A stretch of DNA of 64,000 nt, from assembly GCA_029224785.1 (NCBI GenBank), contig JAQXVF010000001.1, positions 44,986 through 108,985 on the forward strand, given 5' to 3'. Position 1 is the first letter of the stretch, and each line of letters starts with the position of its first letter. The position numbers and the translations under genes were made by a program. Of the stretch, positions 34,920 through 43,063 are shown piece by piece. This DNA is from Bacillota bacterium. GTDB taxonomy: Bacteria; Bacillota; Clostridia; Oscillospirales; Oscillospiraceae. Under the pieces are notes generated by a model. The model ran no database searches and was not told the origin of the DNA. It worked only from the letters and a program-made list of their open reading frames with translations.

Positions 34920-35732
34920 ATGGATACATACAATCTTTCCGGAGTCTTGTCCCATCTTCCCGCCGACTTTCCCTGGCGCAGCCGGATCCGGTTCCTGGAA
35001 GAGGTGGATTCCACCAACAACCTGGCCAAAGAAATGGCCGTTCAAAATGCGCCCGCCGGCACCGTTGTTCTGGCAGCCCGTCAGTCTGCCGGACGGGGCC
35101 GGATGGGCAGGCAGTTTTCCTCTCCCGCCGGCATGGGAGTTTACTGCTCCGTACTGCTGCGCCCCAGATGCGCCCCTTCGGAGTTGATGCACCTGACCTG
35201 CGCCTCCGCCGTAGCGGCCCGTCGGGCGGTGATCCGATCCTCCGGCGTCAACCCTTCCATCAAGTGGATCAACGATCTGGTGGCAGGGAAACGGAAGCTC
35301 TCCGGGACTCTGGCGGAAATGTCCATTTCCCCGGAATCCGGCCTGGTCTCCTACGCCGTCATCGGCATCGGCATCAACTGCTGTCAGACTCTTTCCGATT
35401 TTCCGGAGGAGCTGCAGGATAAGGCATGTTCTCTGCGGATGCTCACCGGATATTCGCCGGATCTGAATGTCGTGGCTGCCGGCCTGATCCTGGAATTGCA
35501 GGCGCTGGATGCAGGACTGCTGACCCAAAAAGAGGAAACCATGGCGGAATACCGGGAAAGCTGCATGACCCTGGGCAAGGAGATCTCCGTGGTCAGCGGG
35601 CAGGAGGTCTGTCACGCCTTTGCCGAGGATATCGACCGGGACGGCGGCCTGATCATCCGGCTGCCGGATGGCACCCGCCGCACCGTCAACGCCGGGGAGG
35701 TCAGTGTTCGCGGGATGTACGGTTATCTGTAA
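34920..35732 (+). CDS. birA: Biotin--[acetyl-CoA-carboxylase] ligase
   Basis: A 270-aa monofunctional biotin protein ligase without the N-terminal repressor domain. It activates biotin to biotinyl-AMP and attaches it to carboxylase carrier proteins. The biotin/AMP loop is SAGRGRMGRQFSSPAG (about 58-73), then VNPSIKWINDLVAGKRKLSG with the catalytic lysine, and YAVIGIGINC. A small SH3-like C-terminal domain follows (about 220-270). The ATG at 34920 overlaps the final bases of the upstream gene region (1-bp gap after TGA), so the two genes are probably co-translated. Confidence 0.93.
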   Translation: MDTYNLSGVLSHLPADFPWRSRIRFLEEVDSTNNLAKEMAVQNAPAGTVVLAARQSAGRGRMGRQFSSPAGMGVYCSVLLRPRCAPSELMHLTCASAVAARRAVIRSSGVNPSIKWINDLVAGKRKLSGTLAEMSISPESGLVSYAVIGIGINCCQTLSDFPEELQDKACSLRMLTGYSPDLNVVAAGLILELQALDAGLLTQKEETMAEYRESCMTLGKEISVVSGQEVCHAFAEDIDRDGGLIIRLPDGTRRTVNAGEVSVRGMYGYL

Positions 35733-35758
35733 TTACGCGGAAAAGCGGAAAATTCATG

Positions 35759-35786
35759 TTGCATTTTGTGGACAATTTGCTATAAT
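35759..35786 (+). promoter_or_regulatory. Promoter of the small cysteine-cluster membrane protein gene
   Basis: TTGCAT (35759-35764), 16-bp spacer, TATAAT (35781-35786), 31 bp before the ATG at 35818. Confidence 0.6.
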
Positions 35787-35817
35787 AACAGTACCATGGA
35801 TTGAGGAGGTATTCACT

Positions 35818-36099
35818 ATGAAAACCGTTCTGAAAGTATTCTCCGCTCTGGCTGCCGCAGCCGGCGTTGTGTATCTGATCGCCACCTACGGTGAGGAGAT
35901 CGTTGCATGGGCCAAGAAGCTGATGGAGTGCTGCCCCTGCTGCAAGGCCATCCCGGATGCAGAAGAAGCTGCCACGGAAGAGGCCGAGACCCCCGCTGAG
36001 GAAGCTCCTGCAGAAGAGGCTCCCGTGGAGGAAACTCCTGCCGAGGAAGCACCCGCTGAGGAAACCGTCGTTGCGGAAGAGGCCGATTTCGAGCAGTAA
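35818..36099 (+). CDS. Small membrane protein with CCxCC cluster and acidic repeat tail
   Basis: Family not recognised. The product (93 aa) has one N-terminal transmembrane helix (about 5-24), a short amphipathic stretch, a cysteine cluster ECCPCCK (Cys38, 39, 41, 42), then a low-complexity acidic tail made of near repeats AEEAP, VEETP and AEEAP to the end. AGGAGG lies 8 nt before the ATG, and it has its own promoter and terminators, so it is a real, independently expressed gene. The cysteines could bind a metal or form disulfides. The tail resembles flexible wall-spanning or protein-binding tails. No function is assigned. Confidence 0.75.
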   Translation: MKTVLKVFSALAAAAGVVYLIATYGEEIVAWAKKLMECCPCCKAIPDAEEAATEEAETPAEEAPAEEAPVEETPAEEAPAEETVVAEEADFEQ

Positions 36100-36122
36100 T
36101 TCTCAATATGCAAAAAACCGTC

Positions 36123-36167
36123 GCTCCGGCTCAATGTCAGTAAGTTAAGCTGACATTGAGCCGGAGC
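36123..36167 (-). terminator. Long perfect hairpin, terminator of the aminotransferase gene
   Basis: 18-bp perfect arms (GCTCCGGCTCAATGTCAG and complement) around a 9-nt loop. On the minus strand it is followed within 5 nt by a T-run (GACGGTTTTTT), fitting termination of the gene ending at 36218. The motif CTTTTTCGACA, also seen at 15989, lies next to it at 36171. Confidence 0.7.
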
Positions 36168-36187
36168 TGGACTTTTTCGACAGTCTG

Positions 36188-36211
36188 AGGCAAGTGCATC
36201 TGCATTTGCCT
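36188..36211 (+). terminator. Terminator of the small membrane protein gene
   Basis: Stem AGGCAAGTGCA / TGCATTTGCCT (one G-T pair) with a 2-nt loop, followed by GTTTTTTTA on the plus strand. Confidence 0.7.
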
Positions 36212-36217
36212 GTTTTT

Positions 36218-37432
36218 TTACGATTTCATTCTCTGTTCTTTCTGCTCGGCTTTGCACTCGTCGATCAGTGCCCGGAAAACCGGCAGGCTGCGGACGATCA
36301 TATCATGATCCACCGCATAACACACCCGGAAATAGGGCCGACAGCCGAAGCCGGTGCCCGGAACCAGCAGCAGATCCTTCTGCTTGGCTTTTTCGGAGAA
36401 AGACTCCGAATCCCCGTCCGGTGCTTCCACGAAAAGGTAGAATGCACCATCAGGCTTTGCCACCGTGTAACCCATTTCCATCAGTCCGTCGTACAGTGTG
36501 CGGCGGTTCCGGTCATAGCTGGCCAGATCGGGGCGCTCGTGGGCACAGGAAACGATCATCTTCTGCCAGATAGAGGGAGCGCAGATGTGTCCGCTGGCTC
36601 TTGCAGCGCCGGCAATGGCCAGATACAGGTCCCGGCTGTCCGTGGCGGAGTCCGGAACGTACACATAGCCCAGCCGCTCACCGGGCATGGACAGGCACTT
36701 GGAATAGGAATAGCAGACAATGGTGTCCGGATAGATGTTCGGAATGAAGGGCACCTCCGCGTCGCCGTAGACCAGCTCCCGGTAGGGTTCGTCCGCCAGA
36801 ATATATATGGGATGACCGAATTCCTCACTCTTCCGGGTCAGCAGAGCTGCCAGTTCTTCCAGCGTCTTACGGGTGTACACCGTACCGGCCGGGTTGTTGG
36901 GAGAATTCAAAACCACCGCCTGGGTATGGGGGGTCAGCTTCTCTTCCACCTCGGAAAAACGGATCTGGAAATCGGGAATATCCGCTTCCACCACCACCAG
37001 CTTTTCCCCGCAGGCTTCGGAGAAATAACGGTACTCCATAAAATAGGGTGCGATTACCATGATCTCCGCATCGGGAACGGAAAGCGCCCGCAGAATGGCC
37101 ACAAGACCGGGAGCCGCACCGCAGGCAAGGAACAGGTTCTCTGCCCGCGCCCCTGCCCCGAACCGTTCGTTCAGATCCCGGGCAATGGCGTTTCGCGCCT
37201 CATAGTCACCGATGGAAGAGGTATATCCGTGAAGGGCCTTGGAATCCATGGCAGAGAGCAGCTCCATGGCAGCCCGGTTCACCGACTGCGGCGTTGGGAT
37301 GGACGGGTTACCCAGGCTGTAATCAAAAATATTTTCCGGGCCAACCACGGCTGCCCGGCTGCGTCCGTACTCAAAAAGCTGCCGGATGTTGTTGGGCTGC
37401 GCTCCCAGTTTGTGCATATTCCAGTTGATCAT
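36218..37432 (-). CDS. Pyridoxal phosphate-dependent aminotransferase (class I/II)
   Basis: A 404-aa fold-type I aminotransferase. Recognisable: GNPSIPTP near 42, HGYTSSIGDYEARNAIA, NSPNNPAGTVY (about 190-200), ADEPYRELVYG, the PLP lysine in CYSYSKCLSMPGERLGY, and a final Arg in FRVCYAVDHD that would bind the substrate carboxylate. Annotation as aspartate aminotransferase is common for such proteins, but substrate specificity cannot be read from sequence. It is divergent from the LysR gene and lies near iorAB, so production of aromatic or branched 2-oxoacids is a reasonable inference. Confidence 0.9.
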   Translation of the reverse strand: MINWNMHKLGAQPNNIRQLFEYGRSRAAVVGPENIFDYSLGNPSIPTPQSVNRAAMELLSAMDSKALHGYTSSIGDYEARNAIARDLNERFGAGARAENLFLACGAAPGLVAILRALSVPDAEIMVIAPYFMEYRYFSEACGEKLVVVEADIPDFQIRFSEVEEKLTPHTQAVVLNSPNNPAGTVYTRKTLEELAALLTRKSEEFGHPIYILADEPYRELVYGDAEVPFIPNIYPDTIVCYSYSKCLSMPGERLGYVYVPDSATDSRDLYLAIAGAARASGHICAPSIWQKMIVSCAHERPDLASYDRNRRTLYDGLMEMGYTVAKPDGAFYLFVEAPDGDSESFSEKAKQKDLLLVPGTGFGCRPYFRVCYAVDHDMIVRSLPVFRALIDECKAEQKEQRMKS

Positions 37433-37459
37433 AGGTCATGCCCCCTTGAGGTTTTCGAC

Positions 37460-37489
37460 ATTATATCATATTTTCCTTTCCCAAATCAA
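37460..37489 (-). promoter_or_regulatory. Promoter of the aminotransferase gene
   Basis: Minus strand TTGATT (37484-37489), 18-bp spacer, TATAAT (37460-37465). On the other strand a TATAAT at 37544-37549 with weak -35 probably serves the divergent LysR gene, leaving space for a LysR site between them. Confidence 0.5.
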
Positions 37490-37577
37490 CTGCTCTTTTG
37501 AAAAACGTACAAATATGTTCTTTCCTTATCCCACGGAATGTGATATAATGTAATGAAACAGCAAGGAGGAGAGAATT

Positions 37578-38474
37578 GTGACACAGATCCAGGTAGAGTA
37601 TTTCATGAAAACCTATGAGACCCGGAACATCGCCGTTGCCGCAGATGCCCTTTTTATCTCCCGGTCTGCCATTTCCCGCGCCATTGCAGACCTGGAGCGG
37701 GAATATCAGACAGAACTGTTCATCCGTTCCAAAACCGGCGTGACCCCTACCCCTGCCGGCTCTATGGTGTATGAGATGTTCCGCAATGTGACCGGGTGCT
37801 TCTCCCGGATCAACACCCAGATCCAGGAGCTGAAAACCGGCACCCTGAACCGCAGGATCCGGGTGGGAATCACCCCCTCCAACGGTCTGCGCTTATATGA
37901 GCAGTTCTTCCGATCCTTTTTGAAGGAGTATCCCGACACGGAGCTGGTACTGGTGGAGGATGCCCGGGACCGGTGCAGCGATATGCTCTCCCAGGGAGAG
38001 ATCGACATTGCCGTCATGCCTGCCGGGGAAGCCTCCGCCAAGGTCAACGAGGACTTTTTCAGCAGTATCCCCCTGTACCGGAACCGGATCGTGTTCTGGA
38101 CCAGCATCGACTCTCCCCTGGCAGACCGGGAGGACCTGGATATTTTTGATATTCTGGACTGTCCCCTGGGCTATCTGATGGCCCCCATGCCTCTGGAAGA
38201 TATCCTGGAAAACTGCTTCTCCGCCTACGGCAAAAAACCTCATGTGACCATTCGCACCTCGTCTGCGGAGCTGCTGCGGGAAATGGTCATCGACGGCCGG
38301 GCCTGCGCCATCGTCCCCGACGATATGTTTGAACCTTCAGACCGGATGCGGGCCATCCGCCTGCACTTTTTTAAGGAAAGCACCCAATATGTGGTTTGGA
38401 ACCACACCATCCCCTGTTCCGATGCCGTTAAGCGGTTTCTGGACCATGTGGAAGCCATTGCAAAATCACAGTAA
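37578..38474 (+). CDS. LysR family transcriptional regulator
   Basis: A 298-aa LysR-type activator/repressor. The N-terminal winged HTH (about 1-60, NIAVAADALFISRSAISRAI then LERE) is clear, followed by the two-lobed periplasmic-binding-like effector domain (about 90-295). The start is GTG with AGGAGG 8 nt upstream. It is divergent from the aminotransferase gene and 235 bp upstream of iorA. LysR proteins usually act on the divergent promoter, so it probably controls the aminotransferase and possibly the ior operon. The co-inducer is unknown; an aromatic or branched-chain amino acid or its oxoacid is plausible. Confidence 0.9.
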   Translation: MTQIQVEYFMKTYETRNIAVAADALFISRSAISRAIADLEREYQTELFIRSKTGVTPTPAGSMVYEMFRNVTGCFSRINTQIQELKTGTLNRRIRVGITPSNGLRLYEQFFRSFLKEYPDTELVLVEDARDRCSDMLSQGEIDIAVMPAGEASAKVNEDFFSSIPLYRNRIVFWTSIDSPLADREDLDIFDILDCPLGYLMAPMPLEDILENCFSAYGKKPHVTIRTSSAELLREMVIDGRACAIVPDDMFEPSDRMRAIRLHFFKESTQYVVWNHTIPCSDAVKRFLDHVEAIAKSQ

Positions 38475-38489
38475 TCCCCCGGTTTTTCC

Positions 38490-38524
38490 CGGCAGGCGGA
38501 TGCCTTTTCCAGCGTCGCCTGCCG
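38490..38524 (+). terminator. Terminator of the LysR gene
   Basis: 9-bp stem CGGCAGGCG / CGCCTGCCG with a 17-nt loop, followed by ATTTTGTCTTTTT. Confidence 0.65.
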
Positions 38525-38646
38525 ATTTTGTCTTTTTGCACAATTTCATGGAAATAAAACTGGTTTGTTGATGGAATTGTTACTCTCTGTATCAAAAATG
38601 CGTTCGTTATTTCGGAGAAATCCCTGAACGGATCCCTTTTCTCTTG

Positions 38647-38675
38647 TTGACTGTTTTTTGGAAAGACCCTATAAT
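38647..38675 (+). promoter_or_regulatory. Promoter of the iorAB-ptb-buk operon
   Basis: TTGACT (38647-38652), 17-bp spacer, TATAAT (38670-38675), 35 bp before the iorA ATG. Confidence 0.8.
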
Positions 38676-38709
38676 AAAATCAGGAATTCATACTGTAGGA
38701 GGAGTACAT

Positions 38710-40482
38710 ATGAAGCAAATTATGACAGGAAACGAGGCAATCGCCCGGGGTGCCTACGAAGCAGGCGTCACCGTTGCGGCTGCCTACCCCGGCACCCCCA
38801 GCACAGAGATCATGGAAAATGTGGGCGCGCTGTACAATCAGGACATCTACAGCCAGTGGGCCTGCAACGAAAAGGTGGCAGCGGAAATCGCCATCGGCGG
38901 TTCCATCGGCGGCTCCCGTGCCATCTGTGCCATGAAGCACGTTGGCATGAACGTGGCAACCGACCCCATTTTCACCGTCGGATATGCAGGTGTCAACGGC
39001 GGTCTTGTGATTGTCACTGCCGACGATCCCGGCTGCCACAGCTCCCAGAACGAGCAGGACAACCGTCTGTACGCCCCCCATGCCAAGCTGGGCATGATGG
39101 AGCCTTCCGACTCCCAGGAGTGCAAGGACTTCACCATCGCCGCCTTTGAACTGAGTGAGCGTTTTGATGTGCCTATGCTGATGCGTATGACCACCCGTGT
39201 CTGCCACTCCAAGAGCGTGGTGGAGCTGGGAGAGCGCACCGCTGCCCCCGTCAAACCCTATTACCGTGACATCGGCAAATTTGCCCTGCTGCCTGCCGTG
39301 GCCAGAAAGCGCCATGTGATTCGGGAGCAGCTCCTGGCGGAGATGGAAGAGTACGCCAATGACTGCCCCTTTAACAGGGTGGAAAACAACGGTTCCAAGG
39401 TAGGCGTCATCACCTCCGGCATTTCCTACTACCACGCCAAGGAAGTGTTCGGCGACACCGCCGATTTCCTGAAGCTGGGCCTGACCTATCCCCTGCCCCG
39501 GAAGCTGATCTCCCAGTTCGCCGGAAAGTACGAAACCCTGTATGTGATTGAAGAGAACGATCCCTACCTGGAAAATACCGTCCGGGCGCTGGGCTTCTCC
39601 TGCATCGGCAAGGATAAGGTGCCCATTTGCGGAGAGCTGAACGCAGAGATCCTCCGGGAGGCTCTGTTCGGCACCGGCGCCGCCGACACCTACACCGTGG
39701 AAACTCAGGCTCCCGCCCGGGCCCCCACCCTGTGCGCCGGCTGTCCTCACCGCGGCTTCTTCTACACCATCAGCCGCAACCGGAAAAAGATCCTGCCTGT
39801 GGGCGACATCGGCTGCTACGCGCTGGGCATCAACGAGCCGCTGAAAGGCTTTGACGTCTCCATCTGCATGGGCTCCGGCCTGTCCTCCATCATCGGCCTG
39901 TCCAAGGCCCTGGCCCTCCAGGGAGACACCCGGAAGGTTCTGGGCATGGTGGGTGACTCCACCTTCTTCCACTCCGGCATCAACTCCCTCATCGACGTGG
40001 TCACCAGCGAAGCAAATGTCATCGCCTGCGTGCTGGACAACTCCATCACCGCCATGACCGGTCACCAGGACAACCCCGGCACCCTGAAGAATCTGATGGG
40101 TCTGCCCTCTCCCGCCGTGGACATCGTCAGCATGATCCGTTCTCTGGGTATCGGTGACGACCGCCTCAGCGTAGTGGATCCTCTGGATCTGCAGGCCATG
40201 CAGGAAGCCATCAACAAGGGCATTGCCGCCCAGGGACCCTATGTGATCGTCACCCGCCGTCCCTGCGCCCTGATTAAGGAAGTGGCCCGGGCAAATGCCG
40301 GAAAGCACTGCGCCATTGACTCCGAAAAGTGCAAAGGCTGCAAGCAGTGCATGAAGATTGCCTGCCCCGCCATTGCACTGAAGGACGGAAAGGCCGTCAT
40401 CGCAGATCCCGCCTCCTGCACCGGCTGCGGTCTGTGTATGCAGATGTGCAAATTTGAAGCGATTGAAAGGATCGGTGGATAA
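38710..40482 (+). CDS. iorA: Indolepyruvate ferredoxin oxidoreductase, alpha subunit
   Basis: IorA (590 aa) with IorB oxidises aryl pyruvates (indolepyruvate, phenylpyruvate, hydroxyphenylpyruvate) to aryl-acetyl-CoA plus CO2, reducing ferredoxin; oxygen-sensitive. The N-terminal pyrimidine-binding domain contains AAYPGTPSTEI (about 24-34). The TPP-binding domain has CAGCPHRGFFYTI, GDIGCYALG and MGSGLSS with NSITAMTGHQDNPG. Two C-terminal [4Fe-4S] motifs follow (CKGCKQCMKIACP and CTGCGLCMQMC). AGGAGG precedes the ATG at 38710. It is the first gene of iorA-iorB-ptb-buk-MFS. Closely related 2-oxoacid enzymes cannot be fully excluded. Confidence 0.95.
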   Translation: MKQIMTGNEAIARGAYEAGVTVAAAYPGTPSTEIMENVGALYNQDIYSQWACNEKVAAEIAIGGSIGGSRAICAMKHVGMNVATDPIFTVGYAGVNGGLVIVTADDPGCHSSQNEQDNRLYAPHAKLGMMEPSDSQECKDFTIAAFELSERFDVPMLMRMTTRVCHSKSVVELGERTAAPVKPYYRDIGKFALLPAVARKRHVIREQLLAEMEEYANDCPFNRVENNGSKVGVITSGISYYHAKEVFGDTADFLKLGLTYPLPRKLISQFAGKYETLYVIEENDPYLENTVRALGFSCIGKDKVPICGELNAEILREALFGTGAADTYTVETQAPARAPTLCAGCPHRGFFYTISRNRKKILPVGDIGCYALGINEPLKGFDVSICMGSGLSSIIGLSKALALQGDTRKVLGMVGDSTFFHSGINSLIDVVTSEANVIACVLDNSITAMTGHQDNPGTLKNLMGLPSPAVDIVSMIRSLGIGDDRLSVVDPLDLQAMQEAINKGIAAQGPYVIVTRRPCALIKEVARANAGKHCAIDSEKCKGCKQCMKIACPAIALKDGKAVIADPASCTGCGLCMQMCKFEAIERIGG

Positions 40483-40484
40483 TT

Positions 40485-41063
40485 ATGACAAAAAACATCC
40501 TTCTGGTCGGCGTTGGCGGACAGGGAACCATCCTGATCTCCAAAATTCTGACCGCCGGTTTTATGAACAAGGGCTATGACGTGAAGATGAGCGAGATCCA
40601 CGGCATGAGCCAGCGCGGCGGCTCTGTCACCACCCAGATCCGCTATGGGGAAAAGGTCTATGCCCCCAACATCGGCGTGGGTGACGCAGATCTGATCATC
40701 TCCTTTGAGAAGATCGAGGCTGTCCGCGCCCTTCCCTACCTGAAGAAAGGCGGCAAGATGATCACCGACAACCGGGAAATCTATCCCATGTCCGTGCTGA
40801 CCGGTGAAGCTGAGTATCCTCACAATGCTCTGGACGAGCTGAAGGCTGCCGTGGGCGACCTGCTGGTGGTCCCCGCAGCCGAGACCGCAGAAAAGCTGGG
40901 CAACATCAAGGCCACCAACATCGTGCTTCTGGGCGTACTGGTCAAGTACCTGGATCTGGAGGACGTGGATTGGGAGTCCCTGATCCGTCAGTATGTCCCT
41001 GCCAAGGCTGTGGATATGAACATCAATGCTTACCGCGCAGGTCGCGCAATGGCTGAGGGCTGA
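40485..41063 (+). CDS. iorB: Indolepyruvate ferredoxin oxidoreductase, beta subunit
   Basis: IorB (192 aa) is the gamma-domain partner that completes the active site with IorA. It starts NILLVGVGGQGTILISKIL (Gly-rich loop) and contains MSEIHGMSQRGGSVTTQIRYG, the family hallmark, then a long helical C-terminal part. It begins 2 bp after the iorA stop, with GGTGG upstream. Normal length for the subunit (about 190-200 aa). Expression together with iorA is expected since neither subunit works alone. Confidence 0.95.
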   Translation: MTKNILLVGVGGQGTILISKILTAGFMNKGYDVKMSEIHGMSQRGGSVTTQIRYGEKVYAPNIGVGDADLIISFEKIEAVRALPYLKKGGKMITDNREIYPMSVLTGEAEYPHNALDELKAAVGDLLVVPAAETAEKLGNIKATNIVLLGVLVKYLDLEDVDWESLIRQYVPAKAVDMNINAYRAGRAMAEG

Positions 41064-41066
41064 AGC

Positions 41067-41981
41067 ATGGCATATCGGAATTTTGAAGAAATGGTGCAGC
41101 AGGTCAAAGCTGCGCCCGTCATGCGGGACCTGGCTGTTGCCGCCGCTGCTGACAAGCCCGTGCTGGAGGCCGCCATCCGTGCCCTGCGGGAAGGCATCGC
41201 AAACCCCATTTTCGTAGGCAGCGCCGAGAAGATCACGGCTCTGCTGCAGGAACTGGGGGAGGATCCCAAACAGTTCCGGATCCAGGATTGCGCAGAGGGA
41301 GAAGAAGGCCAGGCTGCCGTAGAATTGGTAAAGGACGGCAAGGCATCGCTGATCATGAAGGGTCTCATGGAGACCCGCCAGATTCTCAGCCCCGTGGTCA
41401 AAAAGGAAAACGGCCTTCGCACCGGCGAGCTGATGTCTCATGTGGTCTTTTTCCAGCTTCCCAACTACCACAAGCTGCTGATGACCACCGACGGCGGCAT
41501 GGTGATCTACCCCTCCCTGGAGGAAAAGGTCCACATCGTGGAAAACGCCGTCACCGCTCTCCACGCCATGGGCTATGAAAACCCCAAGCTGGCCGTAGTG
41601 GCAGGCATCGAAAAGGTCAATCCCAAGATGCCGGAAACCACCGATGCCGCAGCCCTCAAGCAGATGAATCAGGAAGGAAAGATCACCGGCTGCACCATCG
41701 AAGGCCCCATCTCCTATGACATCGCCATGGATCCCCAGATTGCCAAACACAAGGGCTTCGCGGGCGGGGACTGCGGAGATTTCGACTGCCTGATCATGCC
41801 CAACCTGGTTGCCGGCAATATTCTGGGCAAATGCTATACCGTCACCGTAGGCGCCCCCATGGCAGGTGTCATTATGGGTGCCAAGGTTCCCATCATCATG
41901 ACCTCCCGTGGCTCTGACGAGAATGAGAAGTTCTACTCCATCGTCATGGCTGCCCGGATCGCCATGGGAGGAAACAAATGA
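41067..41981 (+). CDS. ptb: Phosphate butyryltransferase (phosphate acyltransferase)
   Basis: Ptb (304 aa) converts acyl-CoA plus phosphate to acyl-phosphate plus CoA. The PTA_PTB fold is visible in ALREGIANPIFVGSAEKI, GKASLIMKGLMETRQIL (about 92-108), DGGMVIYPSLEEK, GPISYDIAMDP (about 213-223) and the C-terminal PNLVAGNILGKCY. It lies 3 bp after iorB and overlaps buk by 4 bp. Ptb enzymes accept butyryl-, isobutyryl- and sometimes phenylacetyl-CoA; next to iorAB an aryl- or branched-acyl substrate is likely (inference). Confidence 0.93.
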   Translation: MAYRNFEEMVQQVKAAPVMRDLAVAAAADKPVLEAAIRALREGIANPIFVGSAEKITALLQELGEDPKQFRIQDCAEGEEGQAAVELVKDGKASLIMKGLMETRQILSPVVKKENGLRTGELMSHVVFFQLPNYHKLLMTTDGGMVIYPSLEEKVHIVENAVTALHAMGYENPKLAVVAGIEKVNPKMPETTDAAALKQMNQEGKITGCTIEGPISYDIAMDPQIAKHKGFAGGDCGDFDCLIMPNLVAGNILGKCYTVTVGAPMAGVIMGAKVPIIMTSRGSDENEKFYSIVMAARIAMGGNK

Positions 41982-43054
41982 GACAGATTTTTGTCATCAA
42001 TCCCGGCTCCACCTCCACGAAAGTTGCTCTTTTCCGGGAGCATGAAAAGCTGTGGCAGGAAAACATCGAGCATTCCGCAGAGGATCTGAAGGCCTTCCCC
42101 ACCATCTTTTCTCAGCTTGATTTTCGCATTCAGGTCATTGGAAAGGTGCTGGAAAGCCACGGTGTGGACACCTCCGCGCTGTCTGCCATCATGTCCCGGG
42201 GCGGCCTTCTGCCCCCGGTCCATGCCGGTGCCTACGAAGTGACGGAGGATATGCTGGATGTTCTGGAGCATCATCCGGTCAATGAGCACGCTTCCAACCT
42301 GGGCGCTGCCATTGCCTACCGGATGGCCACGAAGCTGGGCATCAAAGCCTACATTTACGACCCCGTCACCGTGGACGAAATGATTGAGTTGGTCCGGATC
42401 ACCGGCATCAAGGAAATCCGCCGCCACGGTCAGGGCCACAACCTGAATATGCGCGCCGCCGCTCTGAAATACTGCCAGGAGAACCGTCTTGCCTACAACA
42501 GCCAGAATCTGATCGTCGTACACCTGGGCGGAGGAATCACCCTGACCCTCCACTCCGGCGGTCGGATCATCGACATGATCTCCGATGACGACGGTGCCTT
42601 CTCCCCGGAGCGCGCCGGTGAGATCCCCACCTTTAAGCTGGCTGCTCTCATTGACAGGAACCACTATTCCTACAAGGATATCATGAAGGTTCTCCAGCGG
42701 AAAAGCGGTCTGACCAGCTTGTTGGGTGAGCCGGACGTGCGGAAAGTGGAAGCCCGCATTTCCGAAGGCGACGCAGAAGCCGACCTGGTCCACCAGGCAA
42801 TGGCCCTCAGCGTTGCCCGGGCCATCGCCAAGCTGGCTGTGGTCGTAGAGGGGCAGGTGGATGCCATTGTCCTTACCGGTGGAATTGCCTTCTCCCAGCT
42901 GTTTACTGAGCGGGTTGCCCAGCGGGTCCGCTTCATTGCCCCCGTCACCGTGATCCCCGGTGAAAACGAGATGCAGGCCCTGGCAGACGGTGCCCTTCGG
43001 GTACTGGATGGCACAGAAGCCGCCACCGTGTATGTTTCCCCTTTCCGGAGGTAA
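41978..43054 (+). CDS. buk: Butyrate kinase (carboxylate kinase)
   Basis: Buk (358 aa), an ASKHA-fold kinase that makes ATP from acyl-phosphate and ADP, releasing the free acid. Motifs: INPGSTSTKVALF (phosphate loop 1, about 5-17), SRGGLLPPVHAG, HLGGGITLTLHSGGRIIDM (about 188-206), and VLTGGIAFS near 305. It starts within the ptb stop (ATGA), so the two are translationally coupled, as in solvent- and butyrate-forming Clostridia. The substrate is probably the acid derived from IorAB products, giving substrate-level ATP; classical butyrate formation remains possible but no butyryl-CoA pathway genes lie nearby. Confidence 0.94.
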   Translation: MRQIFVINPGSTSTKVALFREHEKLWQENIEHSAEDLKAFPTIFSQLDFRIQVIGKVLESHGVDTSALSAIMSRGGLLPPVHAGAYEVTEDMLDVLEHHPVNEHASNLGAAIAYRMATKLGIKAYIYDPVTVDEMIELVRITGIKEIRRHGQGHNLNMRAAALKYCQENRLAYNSQNLIVVHLGGGITLTLHSGGRIIDMISDDDGAFSPERAGEIPTFKLAALIDRNHYSYKDIMKVLQRKSGLTSLLGEPDVRKVEARISEGDAEADLVHQAMALSVARAIAKLAVVVEGQVDAIVLTGGIAFSQLFTERVAQRVRFIAPVTVIPGENEMQALADGALRVLDGTEAATVYVSPFRR

Positions 43055-43063
43055 TCCCTGGCT

